DNA of 64,000 nt, from contig UQLR01000014.1 in assembly GCA_900541975.1 (NCBI GenBank), forward strand, positions 8,413-72,412. The letters run 5' to 3'. This document shows, in pieces, positions 43,128-51,037 of the stretch. The stretch is from an uncultured Oscillospiraceae bacterium (lineage in GTDB: Bacteria; Bacillota; Clostridia; Oscillospirales; Acutalibacteraceae). The stretch's first letter is position 1, and each line of letters starts with the position of its first letter. The notes beneath the pieces are model-generated. The model ran no database searches. It worked only from the letters and a program-made list of their open reading frames with translations, and was not told the origin of the DNA. A program made the position numbers and the translations under genes.

Positions 43128-44056
43128 GAACTTAAGGAGAGGCAGTGAATCAAAAGCTGATTCTAAAGTGAAGCAGCCGCAATGAAAAGCAGTAAGGTTT
43201 TAAGCAGTGTAAGTTGGTTTGGAGAAGAAACGTTAAAAGCTTAAAGCCAAAAGCACAGTAAGGGTTTTGTTTACACTAAAAACTGTCGGCAATATTTGGT
43301 TCCTGTTTTAAGCATGATTATAACGAAGGGAAAAGCGATAGTAAAAGAATAAAATGTACTTGTCTAAGACAGTTTATTTTCGTTGTGCGCTTTATTTTTC
43401 GGACAGTCAGTTGCTGAACCTTAAGGAAATGGAAAAGAAAGGAGCTGAGTCCAATGGGCGAATTGACACCTGGAAGTTCTTACAGCTTCGTTCCTGCGGA
43501 ACGGAGCTCAGATATAAAGCGGGTTTGAGAATATCGCTTTTGTTTTATAGAGAAACAGGCAGATGATAAAACATTTTTAAATATTATGAAAAATAAGAAA
43601 GTAGTTCTTTATCCTCTGTAGCTTTTTACAATACCCAATGGGGAATAGGATATTTAGAATTTCGCTTTATAGAAAGAACTTACAATTGAATAGCGAGCAG
43701 TTGTAGTATCAATGAGGAAATGCATTGAGAAACACAAGTATAATTTTTATTATGGACGCAAGCCTTAAAAGCAAAAACTTCGATTTGTTTGTACGTTCCG
43801 GGGATAAAATTTATAAACAAATTGATAAAGACAGAAGGTCTTTATATAGAGTAAAAACATGAAGGTATTCTGCAAAAACAGGATGCTGAGGGTTGTGGGG
43901 GATAACATCCATAGCCGAATGTAATTTTGCTGAAAGGTGTCCGGGTATTCAGAAGATATTTATCTTTAATTATAGATATAGATGGATTCTAATACAATCA
44001 GCTAAGGATAAAAATTGTATTGTAACCGGCGGCAGTGTTTGCCGCCGGTTACGTTT
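43128..44056 (+). ncRNA. Candidate large structured non-coding RNA, about 0.93 kb
   Basis: A consensus promoter and a strong terminator bracket a region without credible coding. Stems seen: GAATCA/TGATTC (43147-43163), AGTGTAA with TTACACT (43206-43212 and 43271-43277), CTGAG with CTCAG enclosing an 11-bp stem around 43484-43508 with loop TGC, TACAATTG with CAGTTGTA (43681-43705), TCAATG/CATTGA (43709-43728), TAAAGAC/GTCTTTA (43826-43844) and GGATG/CATCC (43881-43910). ORFs here are short, and most ignore RBS rules. Large ornate RNAs such as OLE, ROOL and GOLLD occur in Firmicutes; assignment to one of them, or to a new class, is open. A decayed gene is the alternative. Confidence 0.5.
44022..44056 (+). 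terminator. Terminator of the non-coding unit
   Basis: GTAACCGGCGGC (44022-44033) and GCCGCCGGTTAC (44041-44052) pair perfectly around a 7-nt loop, then GTTTTATA. Confidence 0.85.
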
Positions 44057-44247
44057 TATATCCCAGCATTTATTTTGGGGGATTTTTTGTGATTGTATCT
44101 TTATGGTTGCTCCAATTTGTTATTACTTTCATATTATGTTACATAGGATAGAAGCGAGACTTTTTTATACAGCTTTCTCTTTTTCGGAAAAATTGCGCTT
44201 ACAAGGGCATTTTTTATCAGTATCTTTTCAAAAATAAATCTTTTCAA

Positions 44248-44282
44248 AAATAAAAGGCCAGTGTTACACTGGCCTTTTATTT
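44248..44282. terminator. Bidirectional terminator-like stem
   Basis: The 16-bp perfect arms AAATAAAAGGCCAGTG and complement have a TTA loop, with A-rich and T-rich flanks. It isolates the following esterase gene from upstream transcription. Confidence 0.85.
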
Positions 44283-44412
44283 TATCTTGAATGGATAGGA
44301 GAAAATGCGCTTTTCGTTTACAAAATTGCAAAGTTTTTAATATTATATTCAAAATATAAAATTATATATTGAAAAATATTTATGATAATGCATAGAGTTA
44401 TCTATTTGTTAA

Positions 44413-46254
44413 TTTATTAATGTAACAATTCCGGAACCTGTGCCAGAAGGGACAAGTATTAGTATTGGATCAACTTTAAATAATTGGACGCCATCTGATA
44501 CAGATTGGTTTGCAAAGAAAGTAGATGATACGCATTATCGCCTTACCAAAACTTTGGATGCGTCATATATTGGAACTGCCATTGAATATAAATGGACGCA
44601 GCAAACTGCCGAAACTGCAGACAGAACCCACATGTGGGACTTGGTTGAGGAATACGAAAACCGTACCTTTACTTTATTAGCGGGGGAAAACATAATAAAT
44701 GATACGGTTTATAGCTTTAAACAGGTTAGAGACCCCTCAGTTCAGCCATCATCGCCGGATGATACAGCAGAACTTATATTCAATATTACAATTCCATACG
44801 CTATTCCGGATGATGCAAACATCAGCATGGGATCGTCTTTAAACGATTGGGATCCTACCGATGCTGATTGGTTTGCAGAGAAAGTGGATGATACACATTA
44901 CCGCCTTACCAAAATTTTAGATGCATCATACATAGGACTTATTGCAGAATACAAATGGACGCTCCAAATTAATGGACAAGCACAAATGTGGGGGCAAGCT
45001 GAAGTAGACGCGGAGGGTAACAACGTTGCAAATCGAAGAGTTACCGTGTATCCTGGAGAGAATGTTATCAATGATACAATTATAGGATTTCAGCAAGACA
45101 GCGGTCTAACCACTGTAACAGGGGGTACGCTTGAAGTTGTAAGAATGGTAATGCCGCAGTATGAGGATCAGCGCGAAAGAAATATCCGTATATGGCTGCC
45201 GAAAGGTTACGATCCTGCAGATACGTCGAAAAGATATCCTGTTCTTTACATGCACGATGGACAAAATATTTTTGACCAATATACATCATCTTCCGGAGAA
45301 TGGCAGGTAGACGAATCTATTGCGGATATGATTGATGCGGGTTATGAAGGTGTTATTGTTGTAGGTGTTGATCACGGCGCAATGGAAAGACGAAACGAAT
45401 TATGTCCGGCAGGCTATGGAGTTGCATCAATCGGTAATGTACCCACCGGGGAACAATATGCAGAATTTATTGTACATACATTAAAACCTTATATTGATAA
45501 ACATTACAATACATTGCCTGATCGGGGGAATACAGGTATTGGCGGAAGCTCTATGGGTGGACTGGAGTCTTTTTATATGGCGACCACTTATCCTGATATA
45601 TTTGGATATGCACTTTGTTTATCACCTGCCTTGGCATTTTTTACAGATGCAGAGCTGGAAAAAGTTTTTGATACAATTGACTATAGCGATCCTTTACAAT
45701 TGCCAAAAATGTATCTTTCCTGTGGAGGAAGCGACAGTACGGAAACATGGTTCCTGCCAGCGGTGATTTTTACAAACGAAGCGCTGTTAAAGCGAGGTTA
45801 TCCAGCGGATAAACTCTATACGTTTATTGATGAATCGCTTGCGCATGTCGAGGCTGACTGGGCCAAAATTTTTCCAGATGCTTTTAAATGGGCAGCGGGG
45901 AGCAATCCAATTGATCCTACAGACCCCACAGAGCCGGTAACAGAAGGAACCGAGCCTACGGAACCTGTCACGGAAGCTACAGACCCCACAGAGCCGGTAA
46001 CAGAAGGAACCGAACCTACGGAACCTGTCACGGGAGCTACAGACCCCACAGAGCCAGTAACAGAAGGAACCGAGCCTACGGAATCTGTCACGGAAGCTAT
46101 AGATTCCACAGAGCCGGTAACAGGTGCTGTATCGGCCAACGGAGTGGTTCAGACCGGCGGTAGTACACCTTTTGCAATTCTAGTTTTTATATTTCTTGCT
46201 TCCGGGAGCATTCTGTTTGTATTCAAGAAAAAAGGGCTGTGGTTTAAAAAGTAA
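44413..46254 (+). CDS. Wall/membrane-anchored esterase with two CBM20-like domains, 5' truncated
   Basis: Two tandem CBM20-like starch-binding domains come first (about 44.42-44.74 and 44.77-45.09 kb; SISIGSTLNNWTPSDTDWF and SMGSSLNDWDPTDADWF). A putative esterase domain follows (IRIWLPKGYDP, YPVLYMHDGQN, nucleophile GGSSMGG, His in LAHVEADW), then a Thr/Pro/Glu repeat stalk and VVQTGG plus a TM helix and KKKGLWFKK, a sortase-like anchor. The frame starts after a stop at 44410 and enters the first CBM at once: no signal peptide, no RBS. The first possible start is GTG at 44440. The gene has probably lost its 5' end and may be a pseudogene, though the rest is intact. Confidence 0.75.
   Translation, partial: FINVTIPEPVPEGTSISIGSTLNNWTPSDTDWFAKKVDDTHYRLTKTLDASYIGTAIEYKWTQQTAETADRTHMWDLVEEYENRTFTLLAGENIINDTVYSFKQVRDPSVQPSSPDDTAELIFNITIPYAIPDDANISMGSSLNDWDPTDADWFAEKVDDTHYRLTKILDASYIGLIAEYKWTLQINGQAQMWGQAEVDAEGNNVANRRVTVYPGENVINDTIIGFQQDSGLTTVTGGTLEVVRMVMPQYEDQRERNIRIWLPKGYDPADTSKRYPVLYMHDGQNIFDQYTSSSGEWQVDESIADMIDAGYEGVIVVGVDHGAMERRNELCPAGYGVASIGNVPTGEQYAEFIVHTLKPYIDKHYNTLPDRGNTGIGGSSMGGLESFYMATTYPDIFGYALCLSPALAFFTDAELEKVFDTIDYSDPLQLPKMYLSCGGSDSTETWFLPAVIFTNEALLKRGYPADKLYTFIDESLAHVEADWAKIFPDAFKWAAGSNPIDPTDPTEPVTEGTEPTEPVTEATDPTEPVTEGTEPTEPVTGATDPTEPVTEGTEPTESVTEAIDSTEPVTGAVSANGVVQTGGSTPFAILVFIFLASGSILFVFKKKGLWFKK
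45911..46128 (+). repeat. 60-bp tandem repeats in the esterase stalk
   Basis: About 3.5 copies of a 60-bp unit encode DPTEPVTEGTEPTEPVTEAT. Copies start with GACCCCACAGAGCC at about 45922, 45982 and 46042, spaced exactly 60 bp. The last copy is diverged. Repeat number probably varies between strains. Confidence 0.92.
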
Positions 46255-46318
46255 AGAATGTAAAGATACGGTTATCACAAAGAGTATTATACATAAACGG
46301 CAAAATTGATAAATATAG

Positions 46319-46362
46319 AAAAGCAACCGCCAGTGGATTAAAACCAAATGGCGGTTGCTTTT
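46319..46362. terminator. Terminator after the esterase
   Basis: AAAAGCAACCGCCA (46319-46332) pairs with TGGCGGTTGCTTTT (46349-46362) with a 16-nt loop. Confidence 0.88.
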
Positions 46363-46468
46363 TAGCTTTCTTCTTATTAAAAAGACGGAGCAAAACAATA
46401 GTTGCTGTATAGCGTCTGTCCCAATTTTCCATGCTATAGTGATTGAACACATGCCTGCCGACAGAGCA

Positions 46469-46495
46469 TTGACAAATTTGTAAAACGATTATAAG
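46469..46495 (+). promoter_or_regulatory. Promoter of the diguanylate cyclase gene
   Basis: TTGACA (46469-46474) and TATAAG (46490-46495) with a 15-bp spacer, 40 bp before the start codon. Confidence 0.6.
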
Positions 46496-46534
46496 ATATG
46501 GCTGATTAAAGCAATCTGTTGTGGAGGGGTTTTT

Positions 46535-47125
46535 GTGGAAAACGAAGCGCTGGAAAAAATGTATAAGCTGGAAAAGGAGCTGGAGATGCTCAAAAGGGAA
46601 CTGCGGCAGTATAAAGAACGCGACATTTTAACAGGGCTGTACAACCGCATGGCTTTCCAGAAAAAGATGGAAGACTACCTGAAAGGAAAAAGACAATTTA
46701 AAACGCAAACAGCGGCCCTTTTGATGTTGGATATAGACAATTTTAAACAGATAAACGATGCATTGGGACATATGCAGGGGGACCATGTGCTGCAGAAGAC
46801 AGCAGATATCCTGCGAAGCACATTTGACACAGAAGCTGTCATTGCGCGCTTTGGCGGCGACGAATTTACCGTATTGGCGGCTGCGTGCAGTAAACAGGCT
46901 GTTTGCAGCCTTGCGCAATCGCTTTGCGACCAATTAAACCACATTTGCCTTAACGGTGGTGCAGCCTGCTTTGTTGCGGCTTCTGTAGGAATCGCTTTTT
47001 TGTGTCCGGGTGATTCGGCCGCCGACTTTTACACATATTACAAGCAGGCGGACCAGGCGCTTTATAAAGCGAAGAAAAAAGGGAAAAACACCTATGCAAT
47101 GTACTGTAACGGCAAAACGGCTTGA
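46535..47125 (+). CDS. Diguanylate cyclase (GGDEF)
   Basis: It would make cyclic di-GMP from two GTP in the cytoplasm. The 196 residues have a short N-terminal coiled coil (1-30, LEKMYKLEKELEMLKREL) and a complete GGDEF domain: DILTGLYNRMAF, MLDIDNFKQINDALGH, the active motif ARFGGDEFTVL and the C-terminal ALYKAKKKGKNTY. There is no sensor domain and no RxxD inhibitory site at the usual place. It starts with GTG after GGAGGGG. Its stop overlaps the -35 box of the csoR promoter. Confidence 0.92.
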   Translation: MENEALEKMYKLEKELEMLKRELRQYKERDILTGLYNRMAFQKKMEDYLKGKRQFKTQTAALLMLDIDNFKQINDALGHMQGDHVLQKTADILRSTFDTEAVIARFGGDEFTVLAAACSKQAVCSLAQSLCDQLNHICLNGGAACFVAASVGIAFLCPGDSAADFYTYYKQADQALYKAKKKGKNTYAMYCNGKTA

Positions 47126-47150
47126 CAAAGTGCGCCGGCGTAACTACAAT
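47122..47150 (+). promoter_or_regulatory. csoR promoter
   Basis: TTGACA (47122-47127), a 17-bp spacer and TACAAT (47145-47150). The -35 overlaps the stop codon (47123-47125) of the diguanylate cyclase, the same arrangement as yitT/rpsF. Confidence 0.85.
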
Positions 47151-47188
47151 AAGCCATAATGGATCGCTTAGGAACAGGGAGGATGCAT

Positions 47189-47464
47189 ATGAGGCAGTGT
47201 ATGGATGCAGACAATCTGCACCGCCGTTTAAGGAAAATTATTGGCCAGGTGCAGGCGATTGACCGCATGATTGATCAGGATGTTCCCTGTGAAGATATAC
47301 TTGCACAGATCAACGCTGCAAAATCGGCGCTGCATAAAGCCGGGCAGGTAGTGCTGGAAGGGCATATTCAGCACTGTGTCCGCGATGGGATTGAACACGG
47401 GGATGCCGATAAAACCATTGAAAGCTTTACAAAAGCTGTAGAGCGGTTTTCCAATATGTCTTAA
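47189..47464 (+). CDS. csoR: CsoR family metal-sensing repressor
   Basis: A small all-helical repressor that leaves DNA when Cu(I) binds. The 91 residues have DADNLHRRLRKIIGQVQAIDRMIDQD-type helix 1 and the copper ligands in DVPCEDIL (Cys), then GHIQHC (His and Cys spaced x3), matching the C-H-C set of CsoR. The ATG at 47189 is used; GGGAGG lies 6 bp upstream and overlaps an ATG at 47183. It precedes a metal ATPase whose promoter holds a matching operator. Confidence 0.9.
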   Translation: MRQCMDADNLHRRLRKIIGQVQAIDRMIDQDVPCEDILAQINAAKSALHKAGQVVLEGHIQHCVRDGIEHGDADKTIESFTKAVERFSNMS

Positions 47465-47489
47465 TGCCAGAAAAAGGTGGGAGAAAAAG

Positions 47490-47512
47490 CAGCCGGAGAG
47501 GCTGTTTTTTCT
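47490..47512 (+). terminator. Short terminator between csoR and the ATPase
   Basis: CAGCC-GGAGA-GGCTG followed by six T and CTTTTTT. It separates csoR from the ATPase promoter. Confidence 0.6.
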
Positions 47513-47518
47513 TTTTTC

Positions 47519-47547
47519 TTGACAACCCATACCCCTATGGGTATAAT
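47519..47547 (+). promoter_or_regulatory. Heavy-metal ATPase promoter with CsoR operator in the spacer
   Basis: Perfect TTGACA (47519-47524) and TATAAT (47542-47547), 17 bp apart. The spacer is almost entirely a perfect palindrome ACCCATA-CCCC-TATGGGT (47525-47542), the GC-tract palindrome typical of CsoR operators. A bound repressor would block both promoter boxes. Confidence 0.92.
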
Positions 47548-47581
47548 GAAGGCGCAGTTGATATGCAAGAGGAGGCTGAAC

Positions 47582-49453
47582 ATGAAAAAATTAGAAAAAT
47601 TTCTGGAATGGGGCGGCGTAAAAAGAGATGTTATTTGTCTGGCCTTATCAGGCTTTGCGTTGCTGGCCAGCCTTTTTGATCTGTTTCCACAGCCTTTTGA
47701 TGCAGCCTGGATTGCCATTGTGCTTTGTGGTGTTCCCATTGTGCTGGAAGCGGTAATAGGACTGGTTACTGCGTTTGACATGAAAGCAGATGTCCTTGTA
47801 TCGCTTGCGTTGATCGCTTCCGTTGTTATTGGTGAAGCTTTCGCAGCAGGTGAAGTGGCGTTTATTATGCAGCTGGGCGCGTTGCTGGAAGATCTGACGG
47901 TAGCAAAAGCAAGGGCTGGAATAGAAAAGCTTGTCCATCTTACTCCGCAGACCGCAAGGGTGCTGGTTGGCGGCAGAGAAAAAATGATACCGGCAAAGCA
48001 GGTGCAAACAGGCGATGTACTAAGGGTGTTGCCTGGGGAAACAATTCCGGTCGACGGTATGATCCTTTCGGGCCAAACCTCGGTTAATCAGGCTGTGATG
48101 ACGGGCGAATCCCTGCCGGTGGACAAAACTGCCGGGGATGAGGTCGCAAGCGGAACGGTCAACCAGTTCGGCACATTTGATATGCAGGCCACAAGGGTGG
48201 GAGAGGACAGCTCCATTCAGCGAATGGTACGGCTGGTGCAATCGGCGGATGCCGGTAAAGCAAAAATTGTAGGAATTGCAGACCGTTGGGCAACGTGGAT
48301 TGTAATTATTGCGCTCAGTGCAGCCGCGTTGACGTGGTTGATCACAGGTGAAATTATCCGCGCGGTCACCATTTTGGTCGTTTTTTGTCCGTGTGCGCTT
48401 GTGCTGGCCACGCCTACGGCGATTATGGCGGCGATCGGCAATGCGACAAAGCATGGGTTTCTTGTGCGAGAAGGCGATGCCCTGGAGCGACTGGCCGGCG
48501 TATCAAAGATTGCATTTGACAAAACCGGTACGCTGACATACGGCACGCCGCAGGTAGCGGTAGTTTGCAGCCTTTTGCCGCAATATACAAAAGAAAGGCT
48601 CTATGCACTTGTCGCCGCGGCGGAACAGCGCTCAGAGCATCCGCTGGGCAAGGCGGTGGTGTGTTGCTATGGGCAAAAAGCTCAAAGACCGCTTTTACAG
48701 TCGGAGCAATTTCAAATGCTGCCGGGGCGGGGTGTATCAGCCCGGGTGGAAGGCAGGGAGATCCTTGCGGGAAATCTGCAGTTGCTTGCTGAGCAGGGCG
48801 TTTTGAGAACAGAGAACACAGTTTCAGGGGTTGAAGCTTATCTGTCGCAGGGCTGTACCGTTATTTATGTTGCAGTGGATAGAATTTTAGCGGGATACCT
48901 CGTTCTGGCCGACACGTTGCGCCCGGAAAGCGCAGAAATGGTCAAACGTATAATAGCGCTGAAACGGCAGCCGGTTTTGCTGACGGGCGACCATGCACAT
49001 ACGGCGCAAACAGTTGCGAAGCGGCTGCATATCAGCCAGGTGCATGCGAATTGCCTGCCGGAAGATAAGCTCAGGTGGGTTGACGGCTGCCAGAAAAAAC
49101 ACACAGCTGTTTGTATGGTAGGTGACGGTATAAACGATGCGCCCGCACTGAAAAAGGCAAACGTGGGTGTCGCGTTAGGTGGTATTGGGAGCGACATTGC
49201 CGTTGACGCCGCGGATATCGCGCTTGTGAATGATGAAATTAAAGAACTGCCGCACCTGCTGGCTTTATCTAAACGCATGATGACTATCATCAAATGCAAT
49301 TTAACGTTTTCCATGCTGCTCAATTTTATTGCAATTATTCTTGCCATGACGGGTATTTTAGACCCGGTGTTCGGCGCCCTGGTACATAATGCGGGCTCTG
49401 TCCTGGTAATTATAAATTCGGCGTTTTTATTAAAATGGAAGAAAAGAAAATAG
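47582..49453 (+). CDS. Heavy-metal P1B-type ATPase, CsoR-controlled
   Basis: The 623 residues lack an N-terminal HMA domain. They have TGESLPV, the CPC motif at 269-271 (VFCPCALVLATP), D313 (DKTGTLT), SEHPLGKAV and GDGINDAP. Control by CsoR suggests Cu(I) export. The last TM helix reads HNAGSVLVIINSAFLL, not the MxxSS of typical CopA nor the Asp of ZntA, so metal specificity is uncertain. The ATG at 47582 follows AGAGGAGG. Confidence 0.88.
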   Translation: MKKLEKFLEWGGVKRDVICLALSGFALLASLFDLFPQPFDAAWIAIVLCGVPIVLEAVIGLVTAFDMKADVLVSLALIASVVIGEAFAAGEVAFIMQLGALLEDLTVAKARAGIEKLVHLTPQTARVLVGGREKMIPAKQVQTGDVLRVLPGETIPVDGMILSGQTSVNQAVMTGESLPVDKTAGDEVASGTVNQFGTFDMQATRVGEDSSIQRMVRLVQSADAGKAKIVGIADRWATWIVIIALSAAALTWLITGEIIRAVTILVVFCPCALVLATPTAIMAAIGNATKHGFLVREGDALERLAGVSKIAFDKTGTLTYGTPQVAVVCSLLPQYTKERLYALVAAAEQRSEHPLGKAVVCCYGQKAQRPLLQSEQFQMLPGRGVSARVEGREILAGNLQLLAEQGVLRTENTVSGVEAYLSQGCTVIYVAVDRILAGYLVLADTLRPESAEMVKRIIALKRQPVLLTGDHAHTAQTVAKRLHISQVHANCLPEDKLRWVDGCQKKHTAVCMVGDGINDAPALKKANVGVALGGIGSDIAVDAADIALVNDEIKELPHLLALSKRMMTIIKCNLTFSMLLNFIAIILAMTGILDPVFGALVHNAGSVLVIINSAFLLKWKKRK

Positions 49454-49845
49454 CTTTTCCTCCGGCTTGCAGGCAAACAGTCGCAGCAGGCGCACTTTTC
49501 CTATATAGAGGAACACTTTATGGTATAGAAAAGCCAGGGTGGAAGAATTGGCTTTTTAAGGGGGAGATACTTGTTCCAGCACATAAAGCGTTGCCGGAAA
49601 GACGTCCTTAAAAAAATGCAGGGATTCTGTTGCTTGGAACGCTGTACGCCCCCAGAGGGGTTGGCAGCAAAAGCAATATCGGCGCAGAATTCCGATAAAA
49701 ATTTTTGTTAAAGAACAAATAATAAACCACCCGTTACTGGCCAAATTCCAGAAGAATCAGGCCATAACAGGTGGTTAAAAAATAAAAGCGCTACTGAAAA
49801 TCTGCTGTACTTTAGAATGCATTCAGCAGTACTTTAGATTGTTTT
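49454..49845. other. Intergenic region after the metal ATPase
   Basis: No supported gene. A 10-bp direct repeat GTACTTTAGA occurs at 49808-49817 and 49829-49838, each next to a CTGCTG/CAGCAG element. A 62-codon minus-strand frame (49556-49744) has no RBS and was not accepted. Confidence 0.5.
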
Positions 49846-50178
49846 TTATTGACAATGTGGTCCGTCACAGATACAGTTTATCTTGCTTTCACCTGCGCAG
49901 GCAACTACCTGATAATGAATCGGTATCTTAATACTGATCTTTTGTGTAATACAGATTTCACAGCTATCCCCGCACTTGCCTTCCCGGCATTTCACATCAG
50001 GTTCTCCGCAACATTCTATGACGATATCGCCAACTTTTGCACTTGGTTTAAGCTCCATCGGTACGCTGACATCCGCATATTGATATCCAACTTTTACACA
50101 TGCGTCTTCCGGACATTTTTCTTTCTTTGCATCTGCTTGCGCATTCAAGGGATTACCATAGTTTGTACATTCTGTCAA
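49846..50178 (-). CDS. Small Cys-rich protein with TTG start
   Basis: The 110 residues have 14 cysteines in a beta-type pattern: ECCGEPDVKCREGKCGDSC, CITQKISIKIPIHY, and INCICDGPHCQ at the end. The start is TTG at 50178 with GAGGAGG about 9 bp upstream. It has no signal peptide or TM helix. The middle part recalls clostridial proteins suspected to be spore or surface components, but I cannot assign it. It sits at the edge of the acquired block. Confidence 0.65.
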   Translation of the reverse strand: MTECTNYGNPLNAQADAKKEKCPEDACVKVGYQYADVSVPMELKPSAKVGDIVIECCGEPDVKCREGKCGDSCEICITQKISIKIPIHYQVVACAGESKINCICDGPHCQ

Positions 50179-50510
50179 GAATATATCCTCCTCTCAATTC
50201 AGACTATACTATAGTTTATGCGTCAAAATAAAATTGGTTCCTTTGTGTAAAATGTCCATACAAAGCAGGTGAGCAAGGCGCCACTTTTTCGGAAAGGAGG
50301 AGCGACGGCGAGCGTGAGCCGATGACTTTTCAAAAAGAAAAGTCGTCGCGAACGATACACAGTCCGCGACGACGTGTCTAAAGGAACAACATTTGATACA
50401 GGTGGGCGGAAACAAAATAGCGGCAAGAACACAATATGAGGTGTTCAATGCCGCTGTTTTTTTGCCTTCAATCAATATTTTGTGTTTGTATGCCTTAAAA
50501 ATACACATCC
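50179..50510. other. Non-coding junction with inverted repeat
   Basis: It contains an 11-bp stem with one G-U (50321-50331 and 50337-50347: GATGACTTTTC, loop AAAAA, GAAAAGTCGTC) in a GC-skewed patch, then AT-rich DNA. No gene with RBS was seen. It lies between the Cys-rich protein and the frameshifted gene remnants, and may mark the end of a mobile element. Confidence 0.45.
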
Positions 50511-50764
50511 CTAATCTATGAGATAGCGCCGGAGCCAATCCTCGTGGCCATCTTCCTTTAGCCGTTTCACAGAATAGTGCAGCCATTCCTCCGGGTAGGA
50601 ATCTCACCGGCGCAGGGTATTCGTTCCCATTGCGCCCGGCGCTCCGGGTCGGGATCGTGCAGGCCCTCCCATACCCTCTTTGAAATTTTTTCCTTAATCT
50701 TTTCCACGGTTGTATGATCCCGCTCCGCCAGCATGGCGAAGAAATTTTTTCCATTCTCTTGCAA
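50511..50764 (-). pseudogene. Frameshifted small HTH-like protein (possibly Spo0A-C-like)
   Basis: A TTG start at 50764 follows AGGAGG by 8 bp. The frame reads MQENGKNFFAMLAERD, then KIKEKISKRVWEGLHDPDPE and IPCAGEIPT, and continues in another frame as PEEWLHYSVKRLKEDGHEDW to a stop at 50511. The total length is a multiple of three minus one, so a single base (in the CCCGG run near 50610) is missing. The pattern of TVEKIKEKI then DPDPExRAQW and PTPEEW recalls small proteins with a Spo0A C-terminal-like domain on conjugative elements. A sequencing error is possible. Confidence 0.55.
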
Positions 50765-50825
50765 TGTAAGTGCCTCCTGTCTGTATGAATAGTATCTCCA
50801 AGTAAAGCCCATGCTATAAACTACG

Positions 50826-51037
50826 CTATGTTCCAGTATTCTGCAGTGCGTCCACGAGCTTCATTTGCACCTGCACCTTCATATCCTCGTCGATGTGCCA
50901 ATATACCCGGCCATCCAGACCGGTGGTTTCATATTCCACCAGAGAATTGATATAAGCGTCATAGTACAGGAGATATTTTTCGATTGCCGCTGGCTCGCCG
51001 TGAACCGCTCGCTTGATTAGGTCATAGGTTCATTCAT
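50826..51037 (-). pseudogene. Frameshifted helix-turn-helix protein of conjugative-element type
   Basis: The ATG at 51037 overlaps the sigma-factor stop (ATGA). The frame MNEPMT stops at once, but one base later it continues as LIKRAVHGEPAAIEKYLLYYD, then AYINSLVEYETTGLDGRVYW and DEDMKVQVQMKLVDAL to a stop at 50826. This is the pattern of the small HTH_16-type proteins that follow sigma genes on Tn916-like elements. The length is one base short of a multiple of three, so a single T is missing near 51020. An assembly error is possible. Confidence 0.6.

Noticed and set aside
43454..43528. 24-codon frame MGELTPGSSYSF... with AAAGGAG upstream
   Set aside because: The RBS is good, but the coding part coincides with an 11-bp perfect stem (43484-43508), so RNA structure explains it better. 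A leader peptide cannot be fully excluded.
43354..43566. 70-codon frame inside the non-coding unit
   Set aside because: No RBS, odd composition, and its DNA forms stable RNA stems; treated as part of the candidate ncRNA.
43893..44237. 114-codon frame
   Set aside because: It runs through a strong terminator stem and has no RBS.
45911..46128. Regular repeats as a CRISPR array
   Set aside because: The repeats are contiguous 60-bp coding units without spacers and lie in frame within a surface-protein stalk.
49556..49744. 62-codon minus-strand frame
   Set aside because: No RBS and a random-looking sequence.
49808..49838. 10-bp direct repeats GTACTTTAGA as possible attachment site
   Set aside because: Too short and too close together to be element ends; no integrase nearby.
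50209..50754. 181-codon minus-strand frame
   Set aside because: It arises from the other frame of the frameshifted HTH-like gene plus non-coding junction DNA; protein motifs are in the neighbouring frame.
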